Shown: positions 1 to 6,749, numbered from the stretch's first letter. The stretch is DNA of 8,315 nt from Lachnospiraceae bacterium (GCA_017958245.1 JAGDDC010000042.1:1-8315); one strand, 5' to 3'. Notes: generated by a model not told the origin, from the letters alone. Made by a program: numbers and translations.

Positions 1-691
1 TGTGTATGCTGTACGCGAAGTCGACAGGCGTAGAACCCGCCGTCAGGTTCTTCACGTCACCCGTGGGTGTGAAGCAGTACACGCTGTCCGAGAAGAGGTC
101 GAGGTCGTTCTTTAAGAGCGAGAGGAACTCTTTGTTGTCCGAGAGGTCCTTCTGCCACTCAAGGATCTGTCTGAGCCAGGTGAGCTTCTCCTCCTCGGAA
201 TCCGGGGAGATCCTGCCCTCGGGGTCGGTCTTGTATTTCCAGTGCGCCGCGATACCGTATTCAGCGACCTTGTGCATCTCATAGGTCCTGATCTGTATCT
301 CAAAAGGCTGCCCCTTGGGGCTGATGAGCGTCGTGTGCAGCGACTGGTAGCGGTTGGGCTTGGGCATCGCTATGTAGTCCTTGAAACGCCCGGGGATCGG
401 CTTGTACATCTCGTGTATCACGCCGAGTGCCGCGTAGCAGTCCTTGACCGTGTGGACTATGATCCTGACGGCGAAGAGGTCATATACCTGGTCGAGCGTC
501 TTGTTCTGGTTGACCATCTTCTTGTAAATGCTGAACAGATGCTTCACTCTGCCGTTGACCTTCGCGGTGATGTTGGCCTCCTCTATGTGGGTGCCCACCT
601 CCTCGACGATCTCGTTTATGAAGTTCTCCTTCTCATGCCTCTTCTGAGCGACCTTCTCCGAGAGCTCCTTGTAGGTCTCGGGCTCAAGGTA
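1..691 (-). pseudogene. relA: (p)ppGpp synthetase portion of the same rel gene, downstream of the amber codon, truncated by the window edge
   Basis: Reading the minus strand in frame straight past the TAG gives about 230 further residues that match the Rel synthetase half. Visible motifs are YLEPETYKEL, GRVKHLFSIYKKM, VYDLFAVRII, PGRFKDYIAMPKPNRYQSLHTT, FEIQIRTYEMH and AEYGIAAHWKYK. RFKD is the form typical of bifunctional, manganese-dependent Rel rather than monofunctional RelA. The frame then enters a TGS domain (VYCFTPTGDVKNL) and leaves the window at base 1. The reading frame is otherwise undamaged, with no frameshift or second stop, so any loss is recent or only apparent. Possible internal restarts are GTG at 598, GTG at 547 and ATG at 517. 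None has a well-placed ribosome binding site, and the last two would cut into the synthetase fold. Calling it a pseudogene depends on the amber codon being real and not suppressed. Confidence 0.8.
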
Positions 692-1309
692 CTAGAGCGA
701 CAGGTTGTCGAGCTCTATCTTGATCCTGGATATACCGAGCCTCTGAGCTATCGGGCAGTAGATATCCATGGTCTCTCTGGCCTTCTCGTACTGCTTGTTT
801 GCGGGCTGGTACTGCATGGTCCTCATGTTGTGGAGACGGTCGGCGAGCTTGATGAGTATGACTCTTATGTCCTTTGCCATGGCGAGGAACATCTTTCTCA
901 GGTTCTCCGCCTGCAACTCCACCTTGTCCGCCGAATAATTGAGTTTTGTAAGCTTTGTGACGCCGTCCACGAGTATCGCGACCTCGTGTCCGAACTGCTC
1001 CTCAACGTCTTCAAATGTGAGCTTGGTGTCCTCGACCACGTCATGCAGTATGCCTGCGATGATGCTCTCAAGGTCAAGCTCGAGATCTGCGAGTATTATG
1101 GCTACGCAAATGGGGTGTATGATGTAGGGTTCGCCTGACTTCCTCTTCTGGTCCTTGTGGGCTTCGAACGCAACGTCATAAGCCTTCTTGACATCCGACA
1201 GATCCGTCGTATGCCTGTAGGCTCTGATCCTCTTTATCAACATGTCGTACAGCTCTTCGGGACTGGTGAAATCCTCCGGTATCCCAACGCCGTATGCTAC
1301 TTCTTCCAT
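692..1309 (-). CDS. relA: (p)ppGpp hydrolase (HD) portion of an interrupted bifunctional RelA/SpoT protein
   Basis: This is the N-terminal 205 residues of a long Rel-family protein, the cytoplasmic enzyme that makes and degrades the alarmone (p)ppGpp. The open frame ends at an amber codon (694-692), but homology continues in the same frame beyond it, so it is a fragment of a longer gene. Hydrolase residues known from the family are all visible: RKSGEPYIIHP (R56, H65), the HD pair H89-D90 followed by E93-D94, and KLADRLHNMRT (D157). The segment ends in the LGISRIKIELDNLSL region that normally runs into a YLxP motif of the synthetase half. The ATG at 1309 has an AAAGG-like site about 10 bases upstream and a good promoter before it. 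If translation stops at the amber codon, the product would be a hydrolase without synthetase. A nonsense mutation, a sequencing error or suppression are all possible. Confidence 0.88.
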   Translation of the reverse strand: MEEVAYGVGIPEDFTSPEELYDMLIKRIRAYRHTTDLSDVKKAYDVAFEAHKDQKRKSGEPYIIHPICVAIILADLELDLESIIAGILHDVVEDTKLTFEDVEEQFGHEVAILVDGVTKLTKLNYSADKVELQAENLRKMFLAMAKDIRVILIKLADRLHNMRTMQYQPANKQYEKARETMDIYCPIAQRLGISRIKIELDNLSL

Positions 1310-1340
1310 GCGTGCTCTGCCTTTCTGTAACCCCTGATCC

Positions 1341-1361
1341 TGCGCCCTTTTGCCCGGCGCA
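1341..1361 (-). other. Small GC-rich hairpin in the rel leader
   Basis: A perfect 6-bp inverted repeat (TGCGCC at 1341-1346, GGCGCA at 1356-1361) with a 9-base loop lies in the roughly 80-base untranslated leader of rel, about 32 bases before the start codon. No U-tract follows it on the minus strand, so it is not a terminator. It may be incidental. Confidence 0.3.
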
Positions 1362-1395
1362 CCCGCATACCTTTCTCACAGTTGATTTTCCAATA

Positions 1396-1424
1396 ATTAT
1401 ATAAAAACCCGCTTCAAAAATCAA
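1396..1424 (-). promoter_or_regulatory. Sigma-A-type promoter of rel
   Basis: On the minus strand, TTGATT (1424-1419) and a perfect TATAAT (1401-1396) are separated by 17 bases, close to the vegetative consensus. The predicted transcript would start near 1389 and carry a leader of about 80 bases before the rel ATG at 1309. It lies just downstream of the ruvB terminator, so rel appears to be transcribed separately from ruvAB. Confidence 0.75.
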
Positions 1425-1450
1425 GTTTTTAAGCGTCATTTGCAAGGACC

Positions 1451-1486
1451 AAACAAACAAAGGGCAGGCTCAAGCATGGCCTGCCC
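1451..1486 (-). terminator. Rho-independent terminator of the cls-ruvAB transcript
   Basis: On the minus strand an 8-bp perfect GC-rich stem (GGGCAGGC at 1486-1479, GCCTGCCC at 1469-1462) with a 9-base loop is followed at once by TTTGTTTGTTT (1461-1451). It begins 10 bases past the ruvB stop codon. Stem, loop and U-rich tail fit a classical intrinsic terminator on this strand only. Confidence 0.85.
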
Positions 1487-1495
1487 GGTAAATGA

Positions 1496-2485
1496 TCATA
1501 TGTCACGATTCAGATGTCTGTAAGCCAGATCGGTCACGACCCTGCCCCTCTGGGTCCTCGCTATGAGCCCCTTTTGAACGAGGAAGGGCTCGTATACGTC
1601 CTCGACCGTGCCTGCGTCCTCTCCGATGGTCGTTGCCACAGCCTCTATACCGACCGGTCCGCCCCCGAAGCGCTCTATCATGGCGCTCAGGATCTTCCTG
1701 TCTATGTAATCGAGCCCGAGCTTGTCGACCTCCATCAGATCGAGCGCGCGGTCAGCGATCTCCTTGGTTATGTCGCCGTCGTACTTGACCTGGGAGTAGT
1801 CCCTGATCCTCTTTAGAAGCCTGTTTGCAAGCCTCGGTGTCCCTCTCGAACGCCTTGCGAGCTCGTGTGCTCCCTCGGAGTCTATCTTCACGCCAAGGAC
1901 TTTCGCGGACCTTAGGATGATCTCCTCGAGTTCGCTCTCGGTGTAGAAATCAAGCCTGCTCACGACTCCGAACCTGTCTCTGAGCGGTGCTGTGAGCATC
2001 CCGGCCCTCGTCGTCGCGCCCACCAGCGTGAAGTGCGGCAGATCGAGCCTGATCGACTTTGCGGTCGCCCCGCGCCCTATCACGATGTCTATCGCGAAAT
2101 CCTCCATGGCGGGATAGAGCAGCTCTTCGACCTGCCTGTTCAGCCTGTGTATCTCGTCTATGAAGAGCACGTCCCCGGGCTTTAGGTTGTTGAGGATCGC
2201 TGCCATGTCGCCCGGCTTCTCTATGGCCGGTCCCGCAGTGGGCCTCAAGTTCCCGCCCATCTCATTTGCTATGATGCCCGCGAGAGTAGTCTTTCCGAGT
2301 CCCGGAGGTCCGAAGAAGAGCACGTGGTCGAGCGGCTCGCCCCTCTTTCTGGCTGCCTCGATGTAGATCTTCAGACTGTCCTTCAGTTTTTCCTGTCCTA
2401 TATAATCTTTCAAAAGCTGCGGTCGCAGGCTCCCCTCTATACCGCGGTCCTCGTCCGTCAGCTCTGTTGTGATCGTCCGCCTCAT
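1496..2485 (-). CDS. ruvB: Holliday junction branch migration ATPase RuvB
   Basis: RuvB is the hexameric AAA+ motor that, with RuvA, drives branch migration of Holliday junctions in recombination and repair. The 329-residue protein is full length for the family. It shows Walker [10 protein letters not shown] (59-67), Walker [11 protein letters not shown] (D110, E111), the sensor-1 stretch [11 protein letters not shown] (about 154-164) and the arginine-finger region LRDRFG (168-173). The C-terminal winged-helix DNA-binding domain carries [17 protein letters not shown] and [14 protein letters not shown]. The ATG at 2485 is preceded by GAGG at 7 bases spacing, and the N-terminus [22 protein letters not shown] is typical of RuvB. 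It begins 28 bases after the ruvA stop, so the two are co-transcribed, and an intrinsic terminator follows it. The stop is TGA. No ruvC is in the window. Confidence 0.98.
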   Translation of the reverse strand: MRRTITTELTDEDRGIEGSLRPQLLKDYIGQEKLKDSLKIYIEAARKRGEPLDHVLFFGPPGLGKTTLAGIIANEMGGNLRPTAGPAIEKPGDMAAILNNLKPGDVLFIDEIHRLNRQVEELLYPAMEDFAIDIVIGRGATAKSIRLDLPHFTLVGATTRAGMLTAPLRDRFGVVSRLDFYTESELEEIILRSAKVLGVKIDSEGAHELARRSRGTPRLANRLLKRIRDYSQVKYDGDITKEIADRALDLMEVDKLGLDYIDRKILSAMIERFGGGPVGIEAVATTIGEDAGTVEDVYEPFLVQKGLIARTQRGRVVTDLAYRHLNRDI

Positions 2486-2513
2486 ATCCTGTCCTCTTGT
2501 GTGGTCTTAACCG

Positions 2514-3134
2514 TCAAATGTACTTTAAAGCCTGCTTTATGACATCATCCGACTCCATGTCCGGGGTGATGTTTACCGCCTTCACGGCCTTGAGCGCCTC
2601 GGTCTGCGTGAAACCAAGCGCCGAAAGCGCCATGACTGCTTCGTTCTTGACCTCTTTAGTCCTGTCGGGCTCATTTGCGGCGCCTGAGTGCTCTGCCTCG
2701 CCGACAGCAAGGCTACGGTCCAAAGCGTCCTTGAAATTGATCTTGTCCTTTAAGTCAAGTATCACCTTGCTCGCCGTCTTCTGGCCTATGCCGGGCGATT
2801 TCGCGATGGTCTTTGCGTCGTCTGCAAGTATCGCAAACCTCAGGTTGTCCGCCCCGAGCGATGAGAGTACCGACAGTGCGCCCTTCGGGCCCACGCCGCT
2901 CACCGTTATGAGGAGCTTGAACAGCTCGAGCTCGTCTCTGTCTGCGAACCCGAACAGAGCGACCCCGTCTTCCCTGACCTGCAGATATGTGTGAAGCTTG
3001 ACCTCTTCGCCGGTCCTGCTCACCGTCCCAAACACTCCCTGCGTGACGAAGAGCTCGTAGCCCACGCCCCCGCAGTCAAGCACTATCGTATTGTCCGTGA
3101 TCTCCTCGACAACACCCTTTATAAATGCGATCAC
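2514..3134 (-). CDS. ruvA: Holliday junction DNA-binding protein RuvA
   Basis: RuvA binds four-way DNA junctions as a tetramer and loads and regulates the RuvB motor. The 206-residue protein has the family's three domains. An N-terminal OB fold covers about 1-63 (MIAFIKGVVEEI, then YLQVREDGVALFGF). Two helix-hairpin-helix motifs follow: ITVSGVGPKGALSVLS (76-91) and IAKSPGIGQKTASKVILDL (110-128). After a flexible acidic linker (about 140-160), the C-terminal RuvB-interacting domain contains EAVMALSALGFTQTEALKAV. The start is GTG at 3134, supported by a perfect AGGAGG six bases upstream. It sits directly before ruvB and 91 bases after cls on the same strand. I see no promoter in that gap, so transcription probably comes from cls or further upstream. 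Confidence 0.97.
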   Translation of the reverse strand: MIAFIKGVVEEITDNTIVLDCGGVGYELFVTQGVFGTVSRTGEEVKLHTYLQVREDGVALFGFADRDELELFKLLITVSGVGPKGALSVLSSLGADNLRFAILADDAKTIAKSPGIGQKTASKVILDLKDKINFKDALDRSLAVGEAEHSGAANEPDRTKEVKNEAVMALSALGFTQTEALKAVKAVNITPDMESDDVIKQALKYI

Positions 3135-3140
3135 TGTAAT

Positions 3141-3146
3141 CCTCCT
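3141..3146 (-). promoter_or_regulatory. Strong ribosome binding site fixing the GTG start of ruvA
   Basis: AGGAGG on the minus strand with a 6-base spacer to GTG at 3134. It decides the non-ATG start of ruvA, and no competing in-frame ATG lies nearby. Confidence 0.85.
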
Positions 3147-3153
3147 ATACTTT

Positions 3154-3193
3154 CAGGCTGCGACCGGGCCTCTCCTGCCCGTCATTCAGCCTG
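3154..3193 (-). other. Interrupted hairpin between cls and ruvA
   Basis: The two arms contain CAGGCTG (3154-3160) and CAGCCTG (3187-3193), a perfect 7-bp outer stem. Inside are GAC/GTC (3162-3164 with 3181-3183) and GGGC/GCCC (3166-3169 with 3177-3180), closing a 7-base loop. That gives 14 base pairs broken by small bulges. No U-tract follows on either strand, and on the minus strand the ruvA ribosome binding site begins only 7 bases later. It could be an mRNA processing or stability element, or a leader structure affecting ruvA translation. The role is inference. Confidence 0.45.
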
Positions 3194-3225
3194 TCTGCTT
3201 CCAAACCGCCCTACTTCCTGCCCTA

Positions 3226-4905
3226 TCACAGGAGAGTCGAGAACAATCTGATGATGCTCTGCGCAAGCTTCGTGTGCCACGGCCTGCCAAGCCACTCCTC
3301 GTAGGTGATCTCCCTGCTCTCGCCCATAGTCTTCTCAAAGTCCGCGAGAACGTCGCTCACCGCCTGCTCGCCCCACATGAACGCGCCGCATTCATAATGC
3401 AGGTAAAAGCTTCTGTAGTCCATGTTTATCGTGCCGACCACACAGCAATCCGAGGTGATCAGCGTCTTTGCGTGTATGAAGCCCGGCGTATACTCGTATA
3501 TCCGCACCCCGGCCTTCAACAGCTCGCCGTAATTGTACTGGGTCGCAAGCTTCACCATCTTCTTGTCAGGGATGTTCGGAGTTATGATCCTCACGTCCAC
3601 GCCGCCCCTCACTGCCTCCACGAGGCTGTCCGCCATGGAGTCCTCGAGCACGAGGTAGGGCGTCGTTATGTAGAGGTAATCCTTCGACCCCGTCACAAAC
3701 TGCCTGAACACGGATTCCACCGTGTGCTCCGGGTTGCTTGCCGGCCCGTCGTATATGATCTGCGCAAATGTACCGTCCGCACGGGAATCTGCTGTGCCAT
3801 CCGCAGGTGTCGCAGTCTTGTCCCGCTCCTCTGCCGCGTTGCCGTCCCTCTGTCCGTCATTTGCGGCGGGAGCCGCCTTGCCCGACTTCTTCACGGGCCT
3901 AAAATCCTCGTAGTTCTGGGCCGCCTTGTTCGCCGCTTTCTTCTCGCAGGAATTCCACATGCCGAGGAACGTCATCGTGAGTCCGAACACGCCCTCGCCC
4001 TCGATCCTCACGCCGTTGTCCTTCCACACTCCGAAGCGCTCCACCGCGTTGATGTACTCATCCGCGAGGTTGAAACCGCCCGTGTAGCCTATATCGCCGT
4101 CGATCACCACGATCTTCTGGTGATTCCTGAAGTTCATGTAGAGCTTGTCAACATATCTGTGGATCGGGTTGAACACTCTCGCCTCGATCCCCTCGGCGCC
4201 GAGCTCCTCCCTGAAGTGCTTGTCGGTACGGAACATCGATCCGAAATCGTCGTAGAGAAAGAGGATCTTCACGCCCTTCTTTGCCTTCTCTTTGAGGATC
4301 TCATGGATCTTCTCCCACAGGATCCCGTCGCCGACTATAAAAAAGCTTATGAGCACGAACTTCTCCGCCCGCTCGAGGTCCTCGACGATCGCCTCGAAGG
4401 CATCCTCGCCGAAGGGGTAATAGCTGATCCTGTTGCCCCCGTACAGCGGGAAATGCGAGTTCTCCATGTAGTTCTTGAACCTGACTCTGTCGGGGAATCT
4501 CTCTGCAAATGCTGCTTCGCAGGCCTCATCCCTGCTCTCAAAAGAATAGCCGTACTCGAAGCTCTTCATGATGCCGCGCCTGAGCCTCTTTCCGGTGTCT
4601 CTTCCCCAAAGTATGTACATGATAAGCCCCATGACAGGCAGGACCGCTATGATCGTCATCCACGCCAGCTTGTAGGCCGGGCTGCTCTTCTTGTTCACGA
4701 GCATTATGATGACCAGCGTGCACACCACCTGAAGGGCGTAGTAGATCACGAGCTGCTGCTCCGTAAGGAAGTAAGCAAGCGCCACGATTATAGAAAACTG
4801 GAGAATTACAAGAAGGGCCGTGACTGCGGCTCTTATCGTTCCGCTGACATACGTCCTCACGAACCCTTTTTTCCCTCTCCTTCGTTTGTTTTGAGTCTCT
4901 CCCAT
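3226..4905 (-). CDS. cls: Cardiolipin synthase, phospholipase D family
   Basis: Cardiolipin synthases of this type join two phosphatidylglycerol molecules at the membrane, releasing glycerol. The N-terminus is basic (GETQNKRRRGKKGF) and is followed by hydrophobic segments at about 26-48, 52-70 and 79-99; the last matches the PLD N-terminal region ending YILWGR. Two phospholipase D domains follow. The first has a perfect motif, NHQKIVVIDGDIGYTGGFN (H262, K264, D269). The second, FIHAKTLITSDCCVVGTIN, has H478 and K480, but the acidic residue D486 is five residues after the lysine instead of four, and the stretch to GT is one residue short. Residues about 332-378 form a hydrophilic Ala/Asp/Lys-rich insert between the domains, which makes the 559-residue protein longer than the usual roughly 480-510. 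The C-terminus (KLAQSIIRLFSTLL) is family-like. The ATG at 4905 has AAGGG about 9 bases upstream. Confidence 0.92.
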   Translation of the reverse strand: MGETQNKRRRGKKGFVRTYVSGTIRAAVTALLVILQFSIIVALAYFLTEQQLVIYYALQVVCTLVIIMLVNKKSSPAYKLAWMTIIAVLPVMGLIMYILWGRDTGKRLRRGIMKSFEYGYSFESRDEACEAAFAERFPDRVRFKNYMENSHFPLYGGNRISYYPFGEDAFEAIVEDLERAEKFVLISFFIVGDGILWEKIHEILKEKAKKGVKILFLYDDFGSMFRTDKHFREELGAEGIEARVFNPIHRYVDKLYMNFRNHQKIVVIDGDIGYTGGFNLADEYINAVERFGVWKDNGVRIEGEGVFGLTMTFLGMWNSCEKKAANKAAQNYEDFRPVKKSGKAAPAANDGQRDGNAAEERDKTATPADGTADSRADGTFAQIIYDGPASNPEHTVESVFRQFVTGSKDYLYITTPYLVLEDSMADSLVEAVRGGVDVRIITPNIPDKKMVKLATQYNYGELLKAGVRIYEYTPGFIHAKTLITSDCCVVGTINMDYRSFYLHYECGAFMWGEQAVSDVLADFEKTMGESREITYEEWLGRPWHTKLAQSIIRLFSTLL

Positions 4906-4967
4906 GCCCGATTTCCCTTATATCAAGCCTTACTCTTCCCCCAAAAGCTCCCCTGTGCAGCTATAGT

Positions 4968-5002
4968 CGCAGTCAGGTCCCGTGCGGGATCAACGCGCTG
5001 CG
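4968..5002. other. Weak nested inverted repeats in the receiver-cls gap
   Basis: The 123-base gap between the receiver gene and cls (4906-5028) holds CGCAG/CTGCG arms (4968-4972 and 4998-5002) around TCCC/GGGA (4978-4981 and 4986-4989) with a 4-base loop. There is no U-tract on either strand, so it is not a convincing terminator. I also find no well-spaced promoter for cls here, so read-through from the receiver gene is plausible. Confidence 0.25.
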
Positions 5003-5028
5003 CTGCCTCATTTGCCACTATGTCTGCG

Positions 5029-5406
5029 TCACTCTTCAAGGATCGCCTTTACCGATGCGTCGAACTGTTCCTGTGTGAAAGGCTTTACCAGATAATCCCT
5101 GATGCCCAGATTCTTCGCCTCATTTATGACTATGTGCTGGTTGACCGCAGAGCTTACGACCACGTCCTGCTTGGGGTTCACCTCGTAGATGAGTCTCAGC
5201 GTTGAGAGATCGTCGCAGTCCGGAAGGTTCACGTCGAGTATGACCAGATCGGGCTTCTCGTCCACGGTCTTCATGACTGCCTCCTTTGCGGAACCCGCCT
5301 CGATCACGTTCTCGTAGCCGTTGTTCTTGAGGATCCCCCTCACTACTGACCTCGTAAACACCATATCATCAACAACAAGTATCTTTTTGTCCTTTTTCTC
5401 TCCCAT
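5029..5406 (-). CDS. Stand-alone CheY-like response regulator receiver protein
   Basis: This is a 125-residue single receiver domain with no output domain. It would be phosphorylated by a histidine kinase and act through protein contacts in the cytoplasm. The expected residues are present: the acidic pair D13-D14 in KILVVDD, the phospho-acceptor D58 in LVILDVNLP, the switch serine S86 in VVVSSA, and the Y105/K108 pair in DYLVKPF, which has the same spacing as in CheY. The frame is open upstream to 5562, but that extension has no receiver homology. AGAGG lies 8 bases before the ATG at 5406 and only 2 bases before an alternative ATG at 5412, so 5406 is preferred. No kinase or chemotaxis gene is in the window and the partner is unknown. 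cls follows 123 bases downstream on the same strand. Confidence 0.9.
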   Translation of the reverse strand: MGEKKDKKILVVDDMVFTRSVVRGILKNNGYENVIEAGSAKEAVMKTVDEKPDLVILDVNLPDCDDLSTLRLIYEVNPKQDVVVSSAVNQHIVINEAKNLGIRDYLVKPFTQEQFDASVKAILEE

Positions 5407-5472
5407 TTTCATGACCTCTTTTATCTTGTAATTCCTGCCGCTAACATTATAATGGATATTGGCTTTCATATA

Positions 5473-5501
5473 ATTATAAACAATACGCTTGTGAAACACA
5501 A
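5473..5501 (-). promoter_or_regulatory. Sigma-A-type promoter of the receiver gene
   Basis: On the minus strand TTGTGT (5501-5496) and a perfect TATAAT (5478-5473) are 17 bases apart. The predicted start near 5466 gives a leader of about 60 bases before the ATG at 5406. A second TATAAT-like box (5451-5446) has no fitting -35 element. Confidence 0.65.
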
Positions 5502-5502
5502 G
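5488..5502. promoter_or_regulatory. Perfect inverted repeat over the -35 box, candidate operator
   Basis: CTTGTG and CACAAG are separated by AAA, giving 6-base arms with dyad symmetry. The repeat fully contains the -35 hexamer of the minus-strand promoter and lies about 40 bases before the divergent plus-strand exonuclease gene. A repressor bound here could block the receiver promoter. No regulator gene in the window is an obvious partner, and the binding role is inference. Confidence 0.4.
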
Positions 5503-5540
5503 TTTACCTGCAAAAACTCCTAAAACCGCGTCTGCGGAGC

Positions 5541-6749
5541 ATGGCGGTGCAAATGATAACACGAGAAGACTATTTTGAACTATCGGACAGGACTCTGTCC
5601 TACATAGACACGGTGCTTTCGGATCTCGACGGAAAAAAGGCGGAAAGGCTCCTCTTTTTTGACATCGAGACCACCGGTCTCAAGGCCTCGACTTCCTTCC
5701 TCTATCTCATCGGATGCATGCGGATCGAAGAAGGCCGTCTGGTCATGCGCCAATTTCTCGCGGAGGATCTCGGCGAGGAGGCTCTCCTCATCGAAAGCTT
5801 CCTGCGTCTCACGGACAGGGATACCATACTCGTCGATTTCAACGGCGAGGGATTTGACGTGCCCTATCTTGCGCAGAAATCCGCAGCCCTGAACATCTTC
5901 TTCCCCGCCTTCAAGGGGATCGACCTGTACAAGCACCTTCGCCCCTTCAAGAACTTCTTTGGGCTTAACTCAATGCGCCAGAAATCCATCGAGGGATTCC
6001 TCGGCTTCCCGCGTAAGGATGAGAAGGACGGCGGCGAGCTGATAGATGTGTACAGGGACTTTCTTGTCATGCGCAAGCTGCGCAAGCAGGCGGAGGCAGA
6101 CGAGCTTCTGGCCCTTCTCCTGCTCCACAACCACGACGACGTACTGGGACTCTTCCACGTTCTTCCCGCCCTCTTTGCAAATGCGCTTCACGCAGGCTGC
6201 TTTGAAGTGCGTAGCGCCACCCTCACGGGGGGTGGAGATAATGCTGAAGCTGCGGAAGACGCTTGCGTGGAGATCCGGATGGCTTTAAAGTTTCCCGCGC
6301 CTAAAGACATGGAACTTGAGGGGAAGTGTTACCCTTCAAGCTTCCCCGAAGCTTTGGATCCGAACGCCACCCGCATGCCCGAGCCTGCCACGCTCAGGAT
6401 GAGGGGCGACGAGGCGGTGCTTTACATACCTGTGTTTTCGGGGGAGTTGAAACTCTTCTTTGAGAACGTGAAAGACTATTTCTACCTGCCTTCCGAGGAC
6501 CGCGCGATACACAAGTCGCTCGCTGCTTTCATAGACAAGTCACTCAAAGTGCGCGCCAAGACTTCCACCTGCTACGAAAAACGCGCGGGAAGTTTTCTTC
6601 CCGCGCCCAAAGGTCTGTTTGATCATGAACTTGTTTTTACGAAGAAGGACCGATACGTGTTCGTCCCCGTGTGCTCTGTGACAGAATGCACAGATATGAA
6701 GCTTTTGGAGGACTACGCCGCCTTCTTCCTAAAAGACGGATTCTTCTAA
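5541..6749 (+). CDS. YprB-type RNase H-like (DEDD) exonuclease
   Basis: The N-terminal half is a predicted metal-dependent 3'-5' exonuclease of the RNase_H_2/YprB family, whose exact substrate is not established. Active-site motifs are in order: ExoI LLFFDIETTGL (D41, E43), ExoII LVDFNGEGFDVPYL (D106), GIDLYKHLRP (D128) and ExoIII HNHDDVLGL (H196, D200). From about residue 225 to 402 there is a separate region with the stretch KDYFYLPSEDRAIHKSLAAFIDKS and several cysteines. I recognise it as typical of clostridial relatives but cannot assign it a function. The start is uncertain. ATG at 5541 has GGAG only one base upstream, GTG at 5547 has the same GGAG at an ideal 7 bases, and ATG at 5553 is 13 bases away. 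All lie before the conserved domain. It is divergent from the receiver gene; no clear plus-strand promoter is visible. Confidence 0.85.
   Translation: MAVQMITREDYFELSDRTLSYIDTVLSDLDGKKAERLLFFDIETTGLKASTSFLYLIGCMRIEEGRLVMRQFLAEDLGEEALLIESFLRLTDRDTILVDFNGEGFDVPYLAQKSAALNIFFPAFKGIDLYKHLRPFKNFFGLNSMRQKSIEGFLGFPRKDEKDGGELIDVYRDFLVMRKLRKQAEADELLALLLLHNHDDVLGLFHVLPALFANALHAGCFEVRSATLTGGGDNAEAAEDACVEIRMALKFPAPKDMELEGKCYPSSFPEALDPNATRMPEPATLRMRGDEAVLYIPVFSGELKLFFENVKDYFYLPSEDRAIHKSLAAFIDKSLKVRAKTSTCYEKRAGSFLPAPKGLFDHELVFTKKDRYVFVPVCSVTECTDMKLLEDYAAFFLKDGFF

Noticed and set aside
242..1138. A 298-codon open frame on the plus strand, antisense to rel
   Set aside because: It is also codon-aligned with the real gene and open for the same codon-use reason. 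The minus-strand frame has clear Rel motifs on both sides of the amber codon, and this one has none.
1341..1361. Leader hairpin of rel as an attenuator or riboswitch
   Set aside because: It is only 6 bp, has no U-tract and no alternative pairing partner that I can see, and matches no riboswitch class I know.
3091..5205. A 704-codon open frame on the plus strand, antisense to cls and part of the receiver gene
   Set aside because: It is exactly codon-aligned with the cls and receiver frames. It stays open because those genes almost never use TTA, CTA or TCA, the sense codons that would read as stops on the other strand. Its protein is a His/Val/Leu-rich mirror with no domain, it runs through two intergenic gaps, and it has no ribosome binding site.
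5446..5480. Plus-strand promoter for the exonuclease in the AT-rich divergent gap
   Set aside because: TATAAT-like boxes occur at 5469-5474 and 5475-5480, but neither has an acceptable -35 element 16-18 bases upstream.
5407..5562. Upstream extension of the receiver gene to a start at 5562
   Set aside because: The added residues have no receiver homology and cover the promoter and inverted repeat. The ribosome binding site supports the start at 5406.
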